NCBI RefSeq assembly: GCF_010015475.1
Contig: NZ_SSNI01000007.1
Coordinates: forward strand, 141,018-205,017
Reading direction: 5' to 3'
From: Pontibacter pamirensis
GTDB lineage: Bacteria; Bacteroidota; Bacteroidia; Cytophagales; Hymenobacteraceae
Length of the DNA stretch: 64,000 nucleotides
This document shows positions 55,086 to 63,680 of the stretch, one piece after another; the first letter of the stretch is position 1, and the number at the start of each line of letters is the position of its first letter. Made by a program: the position numbers and the translations under genes. The notes below the pieces were generated by a model. The model ran no database searches and was not told the DNA's origin. It saw nothing but the letters and a program-made list of their open reading frames with translations.

Positions 55086-55112
55086 AATGGCGCTGACAGT
55101 ACTGCCGGTTTT

Positions 55113-56354
55113 TTAATGAGTCGTAACTGCCTGCGGTATTTTTTCAGTCTTCTTGGAATTCTTTTGCCAGAAGAACAGAATGGTAAACAGCACGATCAGA
55201 ATGGCAGGGAAGGCAATCATCTTTTGCAGGGTATCCTGCCCTGCGGCCAGTTGCAGGGCATCTCCTGCAAGTCCCTGAGCTGTATACTCAGCCATAGAGC
55301 CATCAATCCAGCTTCCTATGATAGGCTGAAAAATAGAGGAAGAAAACATACCCACTGCACCAATGATGGACATACCCAGGGCACTGCTCAGAGGAACACG
55401 CTGTGCTACGGCCCCCACCATAACTGGCCAGAAATAGCCATATCCCAGGGCAAAAATGATGGCTGCCACATAGGCCATAGCTCCTGTTACGGTACTGAAC
55501 ATGTAGATGCCAATTGCTGAAAAGATCGCACCTCCGAGCAAAACACCTGTCTGGCCCAATGTGGCGACAACAGGCCCGGCAAAGAATCTTAAGACAGCCA
55601 CCAACCCGGCGGTCAGGGCTAAGATCAGCATAGGATCTGCTCCGCTGCTACCCAGGATAATTTCTACCCACTGGCCAGGTCCAAATTCCGTGATAGCCGT
55701 AAATGCCATGCATACAAGCAGGAATATATATAACGGGCTTATCATCGATTTTAGGTTTGACAAAATAGAGGTGGCTTCTTCCACTTGTGGTCTTGGGAAG
55801 GTTTTTCCAAAAAACAAGAAAGCGTAGGCAACGGCTGGCACCAATATTACCCACATCTGTGCTTCCCAAGAGAACCCTAAAACGGTCATGAACTTGGAGA
55901 TAAGGGCTCCAAGCAGGATACCCCCAGGAAACCACATGTGAAACCTGTTGAGCATTTTGTTCATCTTCACACCAGAGTACATGTCTGCAATCATGGGGTT
56001 ACAGGCCGCTTCAGTACATCCGTTCGCAATACCAATCAGAAGCGTTGAAACGAGTAAAGTGGTATATCCCCCCGCATATATGGTTAATAAAATTCCCAAT
56101 GCGTGGCATACGAAAGCCACGTTCATGATAATTTTAGGACCAACCGAGTGGTAAACTAATCCCCCAATGACCATAGAGATAGGGAAACCCAAAAACCACA
56201 TAGAGTTGATAAACCCCAGTTGCTCGGCAGACAGACCAAATTGTGCACCTAACTGGGGGAGAATTCCTGCTCTGATAGAAAAGGTAAAGCCTGTAGTGAT
56301 GAGCGCAAGGCAACTCGCGTAAAACAAGGCATTTTTGTTAATGTTGTCGTTCAT
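55113..56354 (-). CDS. MFS transporter
   Basis: The 413-residue protein has 12 predicted membrane helices (SFALG-less N-terminus NKNALFYASCLALITTGF, then LGFINSMWFLGFPISMVIGG). The segment LIGIANGCTEAACNPMIADMY is typical of sugar-permease MFS groups related to FucP, and the motif NRFHMWFPGG is characteristic of such transporters. Substrate is unknown, but its place at the end of an operon with epimerases, ThuA and a haem dehydrogenase suggests a keto-sugar or sugar acid. A strong terminator follows. Confidence 0.83.
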   Translation of the reverse strand: MNDNINKNALFYASCLALITTGFTFSIRAGILPQLGAQFGLSAEQLGFINSMWFLGFPISMVIGGLVYHSVGPKIIMNVAFVCHALGILLTIYAGGYTTLLVSTLLIGIANGCTEAACNPMIADMYSGVKMNKMLNRFHMWFPGGILLGALISKFMTVLGFSWEAQMWVILVPAVAYAFLFFGKTFPRPQVEEATSILSNLKSMISPLYIFLLVCMAFTAITEFGPGQWVEIILGSSGADPMLILALTAGLVAVLRFFAGPVVATLGQTGVLLGGAIFSAIGIYMFSTVTGAMAYVAAIIFALGYGYFWPVMVGAVAQRVPLSSALGMSIIGAVGMFSSSIFQPIIGSWIDGSMAEYTAQGLAGDALQLAAGQDTLQKMIAFPAILIVLFTILFFWQKNSKKTEKIPQAVTTH

Positions 56355-56524
56355 TGGATATTGAGTTTAGAAGTTTTAAAGGTGGATGTATTTAGGCGAA
56401 TCAAGTTGAAAGCTACATATGGCTCTTTTTTCCATCGCTCCCATGGAAACCGGGTTTCACTATGTTTTCCAAGATACTGCGACAGAAAATAAATTCAAAT
56501 ATAAAGCCTGATTTTTATACACGC

Positions 56525-57328
56525 TTAGTGATTGAGTAGCCAATCTCTAACTAAAGGGTTAAAATCATCTAAATTTTCCCAGTGAAACGCATGTCCGGAA
56601 TTTTGATACAGATGCAGTTTGGCATGAGGTATGGCCCCGGCCACTTCTTTCGCCATCCATGGAGGTGTAAAGTTATCCTCCATCCCACCTATCACCAGGG
56701 CAGGCACTTCTATTCTACTTAGATCGTCCAGCACATCATGGGTCATACAGGCAGCAGCCTGTCCTTCCAAACCATGCAGCGGCTGGGGGTGCGGCTCAAC
56801 GGCAGCCTGTTCACGTCCTTCTTCCAGTTCAGCAAACATGACAGGATCATCCCATGAGGCTTTTGAGTAAATAAGCAACTGTATAAATAAGGCAAACTCT
56901 TCCGGCCTGAACCTGGCTTTGCAGTGCATCATATGCTGAAATACTGCTTTCGCCTTATTATCGCAACGGGCCCAGGTACACATCAACACAAATGAACGCA
57001 CTTTCTCCGGATTGCGCAGCACCAGTTGCTGCGCAATAATGCTTCCCATAGAACAGCCGACCACCCGTGCTTCCTGTATCTGAAGTGCCTCCAGCAGACC
57101 AGCGCAATCATCCGCCATTTGCGCGGAAGTATAAGGTCCGGCAGGTTTGGCTGAACGCCCTACGCCACGATTATCGATCAGAATGCACCTGAAATCCTTC
57201 TCCCAATACGCCGCATGCTGCTCCCAGACAGATCCGGGAGCCGTGATGCCCATGATTAGTAACAGTGGTTCTCCGGAGCCGCGTTCTTCATAGTACAGGT
57301 CAATTCCGTTCGCGTTTATTAATGGCAT
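56525..57328 (-). CDS. Alpha/beta hydrolase
   Basis: The 267-residue enzyme has the full alpha/beta-hydrolase plan: the oxyanion region LLLIMGITAPG, DNRGVGRSAKP, the nucleophile elbow GCSMGS (Ser93), the acid in GGMEDNFTPP and the base in NSGHAFHWE (about His248). No signal peptide is present, so it is cytoplasmic. It starts 9 bp after the upstream TIM-barrel gene. It resembles lactonase/3-oxoadipate-enol-lactonase-like hydrolases, which would fit a pathway that makes sugar lactones; substrate is not known. Confidence 0.87.
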   Translation of the reverse strand: MPLINANGIDLYYEERGSGEPLLLIMGITAPGSVWEQHAAYWEKDFRCILIDNRGVGRSAKPAGPYTSAQMADDCAGLLEALQIQEARVVGCSMGSIIAQQLVLRNPEKVRSFVLMCTWARCDNKAKAVFQHMMHCKARFRPEEFALFIQLLIYSKASWDDPVMFAELEEGREQAAVEPHPQPLHGLEGQAAACMTHDVLDDLSRIEVPALVIGGMEDNFTPPWMAKEVAGAIPHAKLHLYQNSGHAFHWENLDDFNPLVRDWLLNH

Positions 57329-57337
57329 AGCACTGGG

Positions 57338-58165
57338 TTATATTAGTTTTGGCACTAACTCTTCCCTAATCCAACGGCCATCGTGCAGTGTTACAGCATC
57401 CGGATCTTCCAGTGCTTCTTTTCCTTCATCCTCACAAATTATCCATCCCTTGTATTCCTGGTCTTTGAGCCATTGCGTAATAGCCAGGAGATCCACTTTT
57501 CCTTTGCCCATCAAAGTGAACTCCGGTGCCCCATCCCAGTCTTTGTAATGCATATGGTTGATCAGGGAGGCGTATTCTTTCATCTTCTCAAGCGGATCCA
57601 TGCCCCCGTTGATGATGTGACCAACATCAGGCGTCCAGCCGGTAGCAGTGCTATCCAATGTTTCCAGAATAACACGATAATCTTCTTCGGTACGGGTGAT
57701 GGAAGTATGGGGCGAATTAGGGTGAAAGCTACATGGCACTCCTTTTTCCATGGCTCGTCTGGATATGCTGTTCACGATGTTCACCAGGTTACGGCGGCGT
57801 GAAACCAGGTCGTGCCTGCCGGTTGGCTTCTGCACCGTACAAAGTATAGCACCCGGGAAACGCTGCAACAAACTAATAGCCTGATCTGCTTCAGCACGTT
57901 CTTTTTCCGATTCCTCTGCTCCATTCCAATCCATCGCCAGGGAAAGAGCCGCCAGTTCTATTCCCTGCTCTTTTAGTTTAGCTTCCAGCCGGTCTGCGTC
58001 ACTCAACTCCCCCATCCAGGAATAGATAGGTTGGATGCCGGAAAAGCCGGCTTTGGCAATCACTTCTATCATGTGCCCTAACTGGCCTTTATAGGTTTCC
58101 CCGTCATTGTTCATGAACCAGGTATACACTTCGGAGCCAAAGCGAAACGAATTTTGCTGCGTCAT
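57338..58165 (-). CDS. Sugar phosphate isomerase/epimerase-family TIM barrel
   Basis: The 275-residue protein is an AP-endonuclease-2-like TIM barrel. Segments CSFHPNSPHTSI, TPDVGHIINGGMDP, NHMHYKDWDG and GWIICEDEG supply the His, Asp, His and Glu residues expected of the metal site. The pattern recalls IolE/IolI-type dehydratases or isomerases of 2-keto-inositol and related 3-keto-sugars. It follows the D-tagatose-epimerase-like gene by 29 bp and precedes the hydrolase by 9 bp. Confidence 0.87.
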   Translation of the reverse strand: MTQQNSFRFGSEVYTWFMNNDGETYKGQLGHMIEVIAKAGFSGIQPIYSWMGELSDADRLEAKLKEQGIELAALSLAMDWNGAEESEKERAEADQAISLLQRFPGAILCTVQKPTGRHDLVSRRRNLVNIVNSISRRAMEKGVPCSFHPNSPHTSITRTEEDYRVILETLDSTATGWTPDVGHIINGGMDPLEKMKEYASLINHMHYKDWDGAPEFTLMGKGKVDLLAITQWLKDQEYKGWIICEDEGKEALEDPDAVTLHDGRWIREELVPKLI

Positions 58166-58194
58166 ATCAAAAATTGCATTTAATTTTAGAATAA

Positions 58195-59076
58195 CTAAAG
58201 AGCTTGATTTACGCTCACCTGCTCATCAAGCCCATGCTTCTGGCACATCTGCTTGATAAATCTGAATCCATCTTCCGCAATATCCCATGGCCTGGAATAT
58301 TCGCGCCATACCCCAATGGAATTTGCGAAATCAGGATCGTTTCGGGAAAATGCCTCAATAGTGAGCCAGCCAGAGTAGTTTATTTTAGCTAATGCCGAAA
58401 AGGCTTCATCGAAATTCACATGGCCATCGCCGGGTGTACCGCGGTCGTTTTCACTGATGTGGACATGCGCCAGCAGAGGTGCTATGGTTTGAATGGCCCC
58501 TGCTATTTTTTTTTCTTCAATGTTGGCGTGGTGGGTGTCGAACATAGCCCTTACGTTGGGATGATCAGCAGCTTTCAACAACCGGGAAAGCTGCTCCATG
58601 GTATTGCACAGATAACACTCAAATCGGTTGAGCGCTTCCAATGCCAACGTGATATTAGCTTGTGCGGCATACTCCCCTGCTGCATGTAGTACTTCGGCAC
58701 CCCGGCCGTATTCCTGATCCTGGGGCGCATGGTGCGCAAAAACGGCATGCGCCGAGTGGAAGGGACCGCAAACTACCTTGGCTTGCATAGCGTGGGCACG
58801 GTCTATCGCCCATTTAATACGGTCCAGCCCTTTTGCTCTTACTGCCGCATCCTCACTGATAGGACTTTCGTCCTTCCCTACTACAAAAACACAGGTTGCT
58901 TCCATGCCCAGACTTCTGACATGCTCACCAATACGTTGGTAAGCAGCTTTGTCTGGCGAACCTATCAGGCACTCAAAGCCATCGTAACCGATACCTTTCA
59001 ATCTATCAATGATAGGCATTAGCTCATCTGATACTACTGCCGACCAGGCCAGTACGTTAAACCCTATTTTATTCAT
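58195..59076 (-). CDS. D-tagatose/psicose 3-epimerase family protein
   Basis: The 293-residue TIM barrel has ligands E147 (LALEALN), D180 (MFDTHH), H206 (HVHISEN) and E241 (TIEAFSR), whose spacing (33, 26 and 35 residues) is that of the metal site of D-tagatose 3-epimerase, and R212 in DRGTPGDGHVNF is the substrate-binding arginine. It should epimerise free ketoses at C3, or a related keto-sugar. It shares the operon with a second TIM-barrel enzyme, a ThuA protein and a haem dehydrogenase. Confidence 0.9.
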   Translation of the reverse strand: MNKIGFNVLAWSAVVSDELMPIIDRLKGIGYDGFECLIGSPDKAAYQRIGEHVRSLGMEATCVFVVGKDESPISEDAAVRAKGLDRIKWAIDRAHAMQAKVVCGPFHSAHAVFAHHAPQDQEYGRGAEVLHAAGEYAAQANITLALEALNRFECYLCNTMEQLSRLLKAADHPNVRAMFDTHHANIEEKKIAGAIQTIAPLLAHVHISENDRGTPGDGHVNFDEAFSALAKINYSGWLTIEAFSRNDPDFANSIGVWREYSRPWDIAEDGFRFIKQMCQKHGLDEQVSVNQAL

Positions 59077-59215
59077 TCCGATTCATTGAGTTGTTATAAG
59101 AGCATGTTGTAACTAAAAGTATAGCGCTTGCATCATTAGCATTTAAAGGAAACACCAGAACTACTGCTTTCACAAGAGAACTATAAGGCTTTTCCACCAT
59201 TGCCCCACATTGGTT

Positions 59216-60115
59216 TTAGAGGCCATGGTATGGAACGTTCATTTCTATTTTCCCTGCCCATTGCTGGGGCACTGGTTTACCTGCCCCCCAATGGATGGCA
59301 TTGATCACCAGGCGCTGAAAGGGTTCCAGTTCAAAATCCGCGGGATGGCCCAAAGTGGTCATGAATAATTTACCACCATAGGCATTTGTGCCCGTCCAGG
59401 CTACCGGGTGATCGATGGCCTCTTTATCGGGGTTTACAGCATGCCCCATCAATAGCCAGTCAGAACCTCTTGATGGATAGTCAGGCAGGGCTGTATATAA
59501 CCAGGATGTAGCGTGAAAATTTTCATCGACACCAGTCAGAATAGGGTTATCACCAGCCTCGGGAATAACTGTCACATCCGTACTGGACTCGTGGCCATAG
59601 TGGGTATGATTGGCTTTGCCACCCCAGCCTGGAGGTGAGTTAAAGGCAAGCTCTCCAAAGGCATTCCATTTTTCCAGTTCATGCCCTTTCGGATAATTGA
59701 AGGCATGTGTCGTGGTCCGGAAGCCTACTACTGGTTTACCGGTTTTCAGGTAGTCTTCAATATACTTCACCTGGTCAGCGGGAAGCCGGCGCCAACGCAG
59801 AAAAAACACGGCCAGATCTGCATCATTCAATGCCTCCAATCCCGGAATGTTCTCTTCTGAAGTATAATCGGGAGAAGACTTAAGGACGATGGTGCGGAAC
59901 CCATAATTCTTTTCCAGCTCAGCAGCAATGAGCGGCATTGTTCCTTCGCTGCTGTACTCATGGTCGCCGGTAACAAATACTACAAGTGGCTTTTCAGGTA
60001 ATGGTTCTTCGGCTAGTGGTTTTTGAGCGTCTGAAACGGATGTTGATTGCGCACAACCATAGAAAATACACAGCACTAACAGGCACAGAATATATATATA
60101 CTTTAAGTTCTTCAT
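59216..60115 (-). CDS. ThuA-domain lipoprotein
   Basis: The ATG at 60115 gives 299 residues; a TTG two codons up is not needed. A signal with lipobox FYGC (Cys21) is followed by a ThuA/glutamine-amidotransferase-like fold (about 45-285): LVVFVTGDHEYSSEGTMP, DLAVFFLRWRRLP, VGFRTTTHAFNY and LFMTTLGHPADFE. ThuA of Rhizobium takes part in 3-keto-trehalose metabolism. The gene is 45 bp after the haem dehydrogenase fusion gene. Confidence 0.9.
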   Translation of the reverse strand: MKNLKYIYILCLLVLCIFYGCAQSTSVSDAQKPLAEEPLPEKPLVVFVTGDHEYSSEGTMPLIAAELEKNYGFRTIVLKSSPDYTSEENIPGLEALNDADLAVFFLRWRRLPADQVKYIEDYLKTGKPVVGFRTTTHAFNYPKGHELEKWNAFGELAFNSPPGWGGKANHTHYGHESSTDVTVIPEAGDNPILTGVDENFHATSWLYTALPDYPSRGSDWLLMGHAVNPDKEAIDHPVAWTGTNAYGGKLFMTTLGHPADFELEPFQRLVINAIHWGAGKPVPQQWAGKIEMNVPYHGL

Positions 60116-60160
60116 GAGCAACTATAAAATAAATCTTGTTAAAAATATTTAGATTAAAGG

Positions 60161-63100
60161 CTATTGCACTTCTACCTCCAGCGGATGCTGCTTGAGCAAC
60201 TCTTCAGGTGAATAGAAGCCTGTCTTGCCTTTCGTGGCCTCCCGTACTTCTTTCACCTTCTCAGGAGAAACGGCAGACGCTTTATTTCCAAAGGAATTTC
60301 GCACGTAGGTTAATACGGCCGCTACTTCTTCGTCCTGAAGCATCCCTCCGAAAGGCGTCATCGGCACTTGCCCCGGGTATTCTTTGCCAAGCACTTCAAT
60401 AGGGCCATGCAAACCTTTTAGCACAATTTTGATCAGGCGTTCGTCGTTGCCAGTTACCCACTTTGTTTTGGCAAGGGGCGGAAAGCCAGCTGCAGTAAGG
60501 CCTTTGCCATCGGGTTGGTGGCAGGTCCCGCAGAAGCCTTCGCGGGCATAGATTGCTTTTCCTTTGATGTACAGCGCCTGTTCAGTTCCTTTCAGATCAG
60601 TCTTTACAATCGCCTCTTTTTCATCTTTTACTGAGCGGTCATTGAGATGCGCCAGCGCTGTTTCATGGGCATGCACCATCCACTCATCGAGCGGCTTCTT
60701 ACCGGCTTCTACCACAATGGGCAGCCCCTTTTCCTTGTCCAGCCAGGAGGCTGCCACGATTGCTTCCAGGCGCACACGCCCATGCTCATCCCGGGCAGCC
60801 TGCATAAGTAATTCCGGCTGATCAGTGACCTGATGCCCCGTATAACGCAGCACGCGCACAGCCGCAGCCCGGGCACGGTAATCCTTTGCCTGCAGTAACT
60901 GGCGCAGCAGCGGCTCATTTACCTGGTTGAGGCCCCAGCTTACCCACAGCGCTTCCAGTAAATGGTGTTCATATTGGGGATCGTTTTTATCAAGCTTAGC
61001 AACCCAGGTATTTAGATGAGAAAGCACCTCAGAAGCTTTACGCCCGCGCAGTTCGCGGCGGGTGCGGTAGCGGGTCCTGTATTCAGGAAGCTTCAGGTTA
61101 TCCAGAAGTTGGTTGATGCTTGCCCCTGCCACTTTGGCCGGCTGAACCAGAGGCCGTGACGGGTACGTGATGCGGTAAATACGGCCATGCACGTGGTCGC
61201 GGAGTGGATCGCGGGCGTTGTGCTGCATGTGACCAATGAGCACATTGTGCCAATCCACAAGGTAAAGAGAGCCATCCGGGGCAAACTCCATATCCACCGG
61301 GCGAAAGTTCCTGTCGTCTCCCCACACAAGGTCCTGGCGGTGTTGGCTCTTATAGCCGGTACCATCGTCTACCAGCGTGTGTTGTTTCATACCCAGAAAG
61401 CCGATGGTGTTGTTGATAAGGAAATCTCCCTGCACATTGTCGGGGAAGTGTCGGCTGGATATAAATTCCAAACCGGAGGTAGGACGTACCCTGTGCTTCT
61501 CTTCCACTAACTGCGCTGATTTATGGGTAGCTTCGCCATACCTTGGCTTCACTGTTCCGGGCATCATCCAGCGCACATCCGGGCTGGAGGTTTCCGCAAA
61601 GATGTTCTGGCCCCATTCATCAAAGGCAATGCCCCAAGGATTTGGAATGGAGAGTTGAGCAGTCCTTTCAAGCTGACGCCGTTGCGGATTGTAGCGGTAA
61701 AAGCCTCCGTTTGTGGCACGAACCGGACCGTAAGAAGTTTCCACATTGGTATGCAGGAAAACGCCCTCGCCCATGTAAATGGCACCTGAGGGATCTGCGG
61801 TGTAGGCACTATGGGCATGATGCGTGTCGTGATCATCAAAACCACTCAAAAGAATTTCCTTTTTATCTGCCTTGTCGTCGCCGTTCGTATCTGTATAGAG
61901 CATCAGGTTGGTGCCTTGCGAAATATAAACGCCTTCCGGTGCCAGCTCAAAACCAACCGGAATGTGCAGACCATCCGCAAAAGTTGTTTGCTTGTCGGCT
62001 TTTCCGTCACCGTCTGTGTCTTCCAGTATGATGAGCTTATCGTTTGGTTTCGCATCACCCGGCTTATAGTGGGGGTAACTTGGCATGGTCGCCACCCAGA
62101 GGCGGCCTCTGTTATCGAAGGACAACTGAACGGGATTGGCTAAGTCGGCAAATTCTTTTTCAGAAGCGAAGAGCTCTATCTTATAGCCTGGTGCAACATG
62201 CAGTTCGGTAAGCGCATCCTGCCCATACAGGTATGCTGTACTTCCATTTTGCTCCGGGTCGTAGTTGGTTTTTACCGGCGGCAGCTTACTTGTTTTCTGA
62301 TCTGCCGCGGCTATATTCATTTTTTCTCCTTTTACCGCCCGCCAGACGGCCTCATCTCTTATTGCCGTCATTTCACGGATTTTGGCTATCTCCGCTGGAT
62401 AGTTGTCTGGCCCAAAGGGGTTATAACGCCTGCCGTACACATGCACACCGTTCGGGATTTTGAAATCATTGTGCCACATCCAGTTTTTCTCCAGCACAGC
62501 AGCCCGAACGAAGGCACGATGCTTTTCTGCCTTAGTAGCAGCCTTGCCAAAAGTTCTGTCTGCGAGTAGCTTCGCAAACCTGGCATAACCAGCATCGTTT
62601 AGCTGCGAACCATCTATTGTTAGCGGCTCTTTACTCTTGTTAAACCATTCTTTGGAGGGCGTATAGGCATCGATAAAATGCACTTTGTTTGTAGCGGCCA
62701 CTTCTTTCATGGCCGCTGCGTAGAGCGCCAGGTTTGCGTTTTCCTGCTTACCATCCGGAAGGTCATACTGCTTTGACAGATCCTCGAAGGCAATGGGAGA
62801 CACGATTGCAAGCTGTGTGGACGAATCGCCGTTGTAGTTTTGGCTTAAAGTATGTTTGATGAAGGCATCGAGCTCTGCTTTATAGTTCTCCAGCCCTTGT
62901 TCTCCCTGAAAAGATTCGTTATACCCAAAGAAAGCGATGATGATGTCTGCCCCGAGTCGGGTGAGCCATTCATCCTCCGTTTCGAAGTGCCCTTCACTTC
63001 CTGAGTCTTTAGCAAGTTCGGTCTGGAACTTCTCAGCACCCGGAAATGCCCACGGCGACACCCGGCTGGCATGCGGCCTGAATCCGGGGGTGTTTCCACC

Positions 63101-63331
63101 GTCGCTCATGTTTCGGATATAAAGCAGGCTGTCCGGGTACCGGAGGTGCATTTCGGTTTCGAAATGACCGTAGTTCATCATCCTGGAACCCAGGTTGTTC
63201 CCAATCAGGACAATGTGATCTCCTTTTTGAATCTTTAGTGCAGGCGAGTTTATCTGGGTAAACTGAAATGTGAATACCGCAATTACTATTACACCTAAGG
63301 TTCTAAGCATTACTTTGATATTCCCTTTCAT
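60161..63331 (-). CDS. SGNH-like / beta-propeller / HEAT / cytochrome c fusion dehydrogenase
   Basis: The 1056-residue exported protein has an SGNH-hydrolase-like N-terminal domain (about 35-265), a haem-dehydrogenase propeller (about 370-740: APGYKIELFASEKEFADLANPV in part, ILEDTDGDGKADKQT, YLVDWHNVLIGHMQH), HEAT-like repeats (about 760-910) and a cytochrome c with CGTCH (934-938). In the SGNH part, block I reads IGNNLGSR instead of GDS and block V reads DGSQL with Gln243 in place of the histidine, while N138 of block III (FGYNES) is kept; the hydrolase is therefore probably not a serine esterase. It starts the six-gene operon. A tandem direct repeat lies 58 bp upstream. Confidence 0.88.
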   Translation of the reverse strand: MKGNIKVMLRTLGVIVIAVFTFQFTQINSPALKIQKGDHIVLIGNNLGSRMMNYGHFETEMHLRYPDSLLYIRNMSDGGNTPGFRPHASRVSPWAFPGAEKFQTELAKDSGSEGHFETEDEWLTRLGADIIIAFFGYNESFQGEQGLENYKAELDAFIKHTLSQNYNGDSSTQLAIVSPIAFEDLSKQYDLPDGKQENANLALYAAAMKEVAATNKVHFIDAYTPSKEWFNKSKEPLTIDGSQLNDAGYARFAKLLADRTFGKAATKAEKHRAFVRAAVLEKNWMWHNDFKIPNGVHVYGRRYNPFGPDNYPAEIAKIREMTAIRDEAVWRAVKGEKMNIAAADQKTSKLPPVKTNYDPEQNGSTAYLYGQDALTELHVAPGYKIELFASEKEFADLANPVQLSFDNRGRLWVATMPSYPHYKPGDAKPNDKLIILEDTDGDGKADKQTTFADGLHIPVGFELAPEGVYISQGTNLMLYTDTNGDDKADKKEILLSGFDDHDTHHAHSAYTADPSGAIYMGEGVFLHTNVETSYGPVRATNGGFYRYNPQRRQLERTAQLSIPNPWGIAFDEWGQNIFAETSSPDVRWMMPGTVKPRYGEATHKSAQLVEEKHRVRPTSGLEFISSRHFPDNVQGDFLINNTIGFLGMKQHTLVDDGTGYKSQHRQDLVWGDDRNFRPVDMEFAPDGSLYLVDWHNVLIGHMQHNARDPLRDHVHGRIYRITYPSRPLVQPAKVAGASINQLLDNLKLPEYRTRYRTRRELRGRKASEVLSHLNTWVAKLDKNDPQYEHHLLEALWVSWGLNQVNEPLLRQLLQAKDYRARAAAVRVLRYTGHQVTDQPELLMQAARDEHGRVRLEAIVAASWLDKEKGLPIVVEAGKKPLDEWMVHAHETALAHLNDRSVKDEKEAIVKTDLKGTEQALYIKGKAIYAREGFCGTCHQPDGKGLTAAGFPPLAKTKWVTGNDERLIKIVLKGLHGPIEVLGKEYPGQVPMTPFGGMLQDEEVAAVLTYVRNSFGNKASAVSPEKVKEVREATKGKTGFYSPEELLKQHPLEVEVQ

Positions 63332-63388
63332 ATCTACTGCTGGAATGTTCCTTAGTTCAAGATAAAGTAATATGCTTAGTTAAACAAA

Positions 63389-63408
63389 CTATCCTGAACT
63401 GTCCTGAT
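63389..63408 (-). promoter_or_regulatory. Tandem 10-bp direct repeat, candidate operator of the SGNH-dehydrogenase operon
   Basis: On the minus strand it reads ATCAGGACAG TTCAGGATAG, 58 bp upstream of the ATG at 63331. The first ten bases match the site at 51566 at nine positions. Confidence 0.5.
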
Positions 63409-63680
63409 TAAATAAAAGGCTGACGTTCAGCGTAGTCTTAAACTAAGCTTAGTTTGTGCCAAGATTCTTCCCATACCGCTTCTTTAAAGCGCACTTTCCA
63501 CGGTCCAACTCATGCAGGAAGTTCAGCTCTTCAAGAGATTTTGTTTAAGATTCGTGGGCAGCATCTGTGTACTATTCTGTTGACTGACCTGAGGAACGAC
63601 ACTACAGAAAATTTGCAGGTGATTTCCGATTCGGAAGAGATAACGGTTTTTTATCTTCTTCCTATCGCTTATATTACTTA

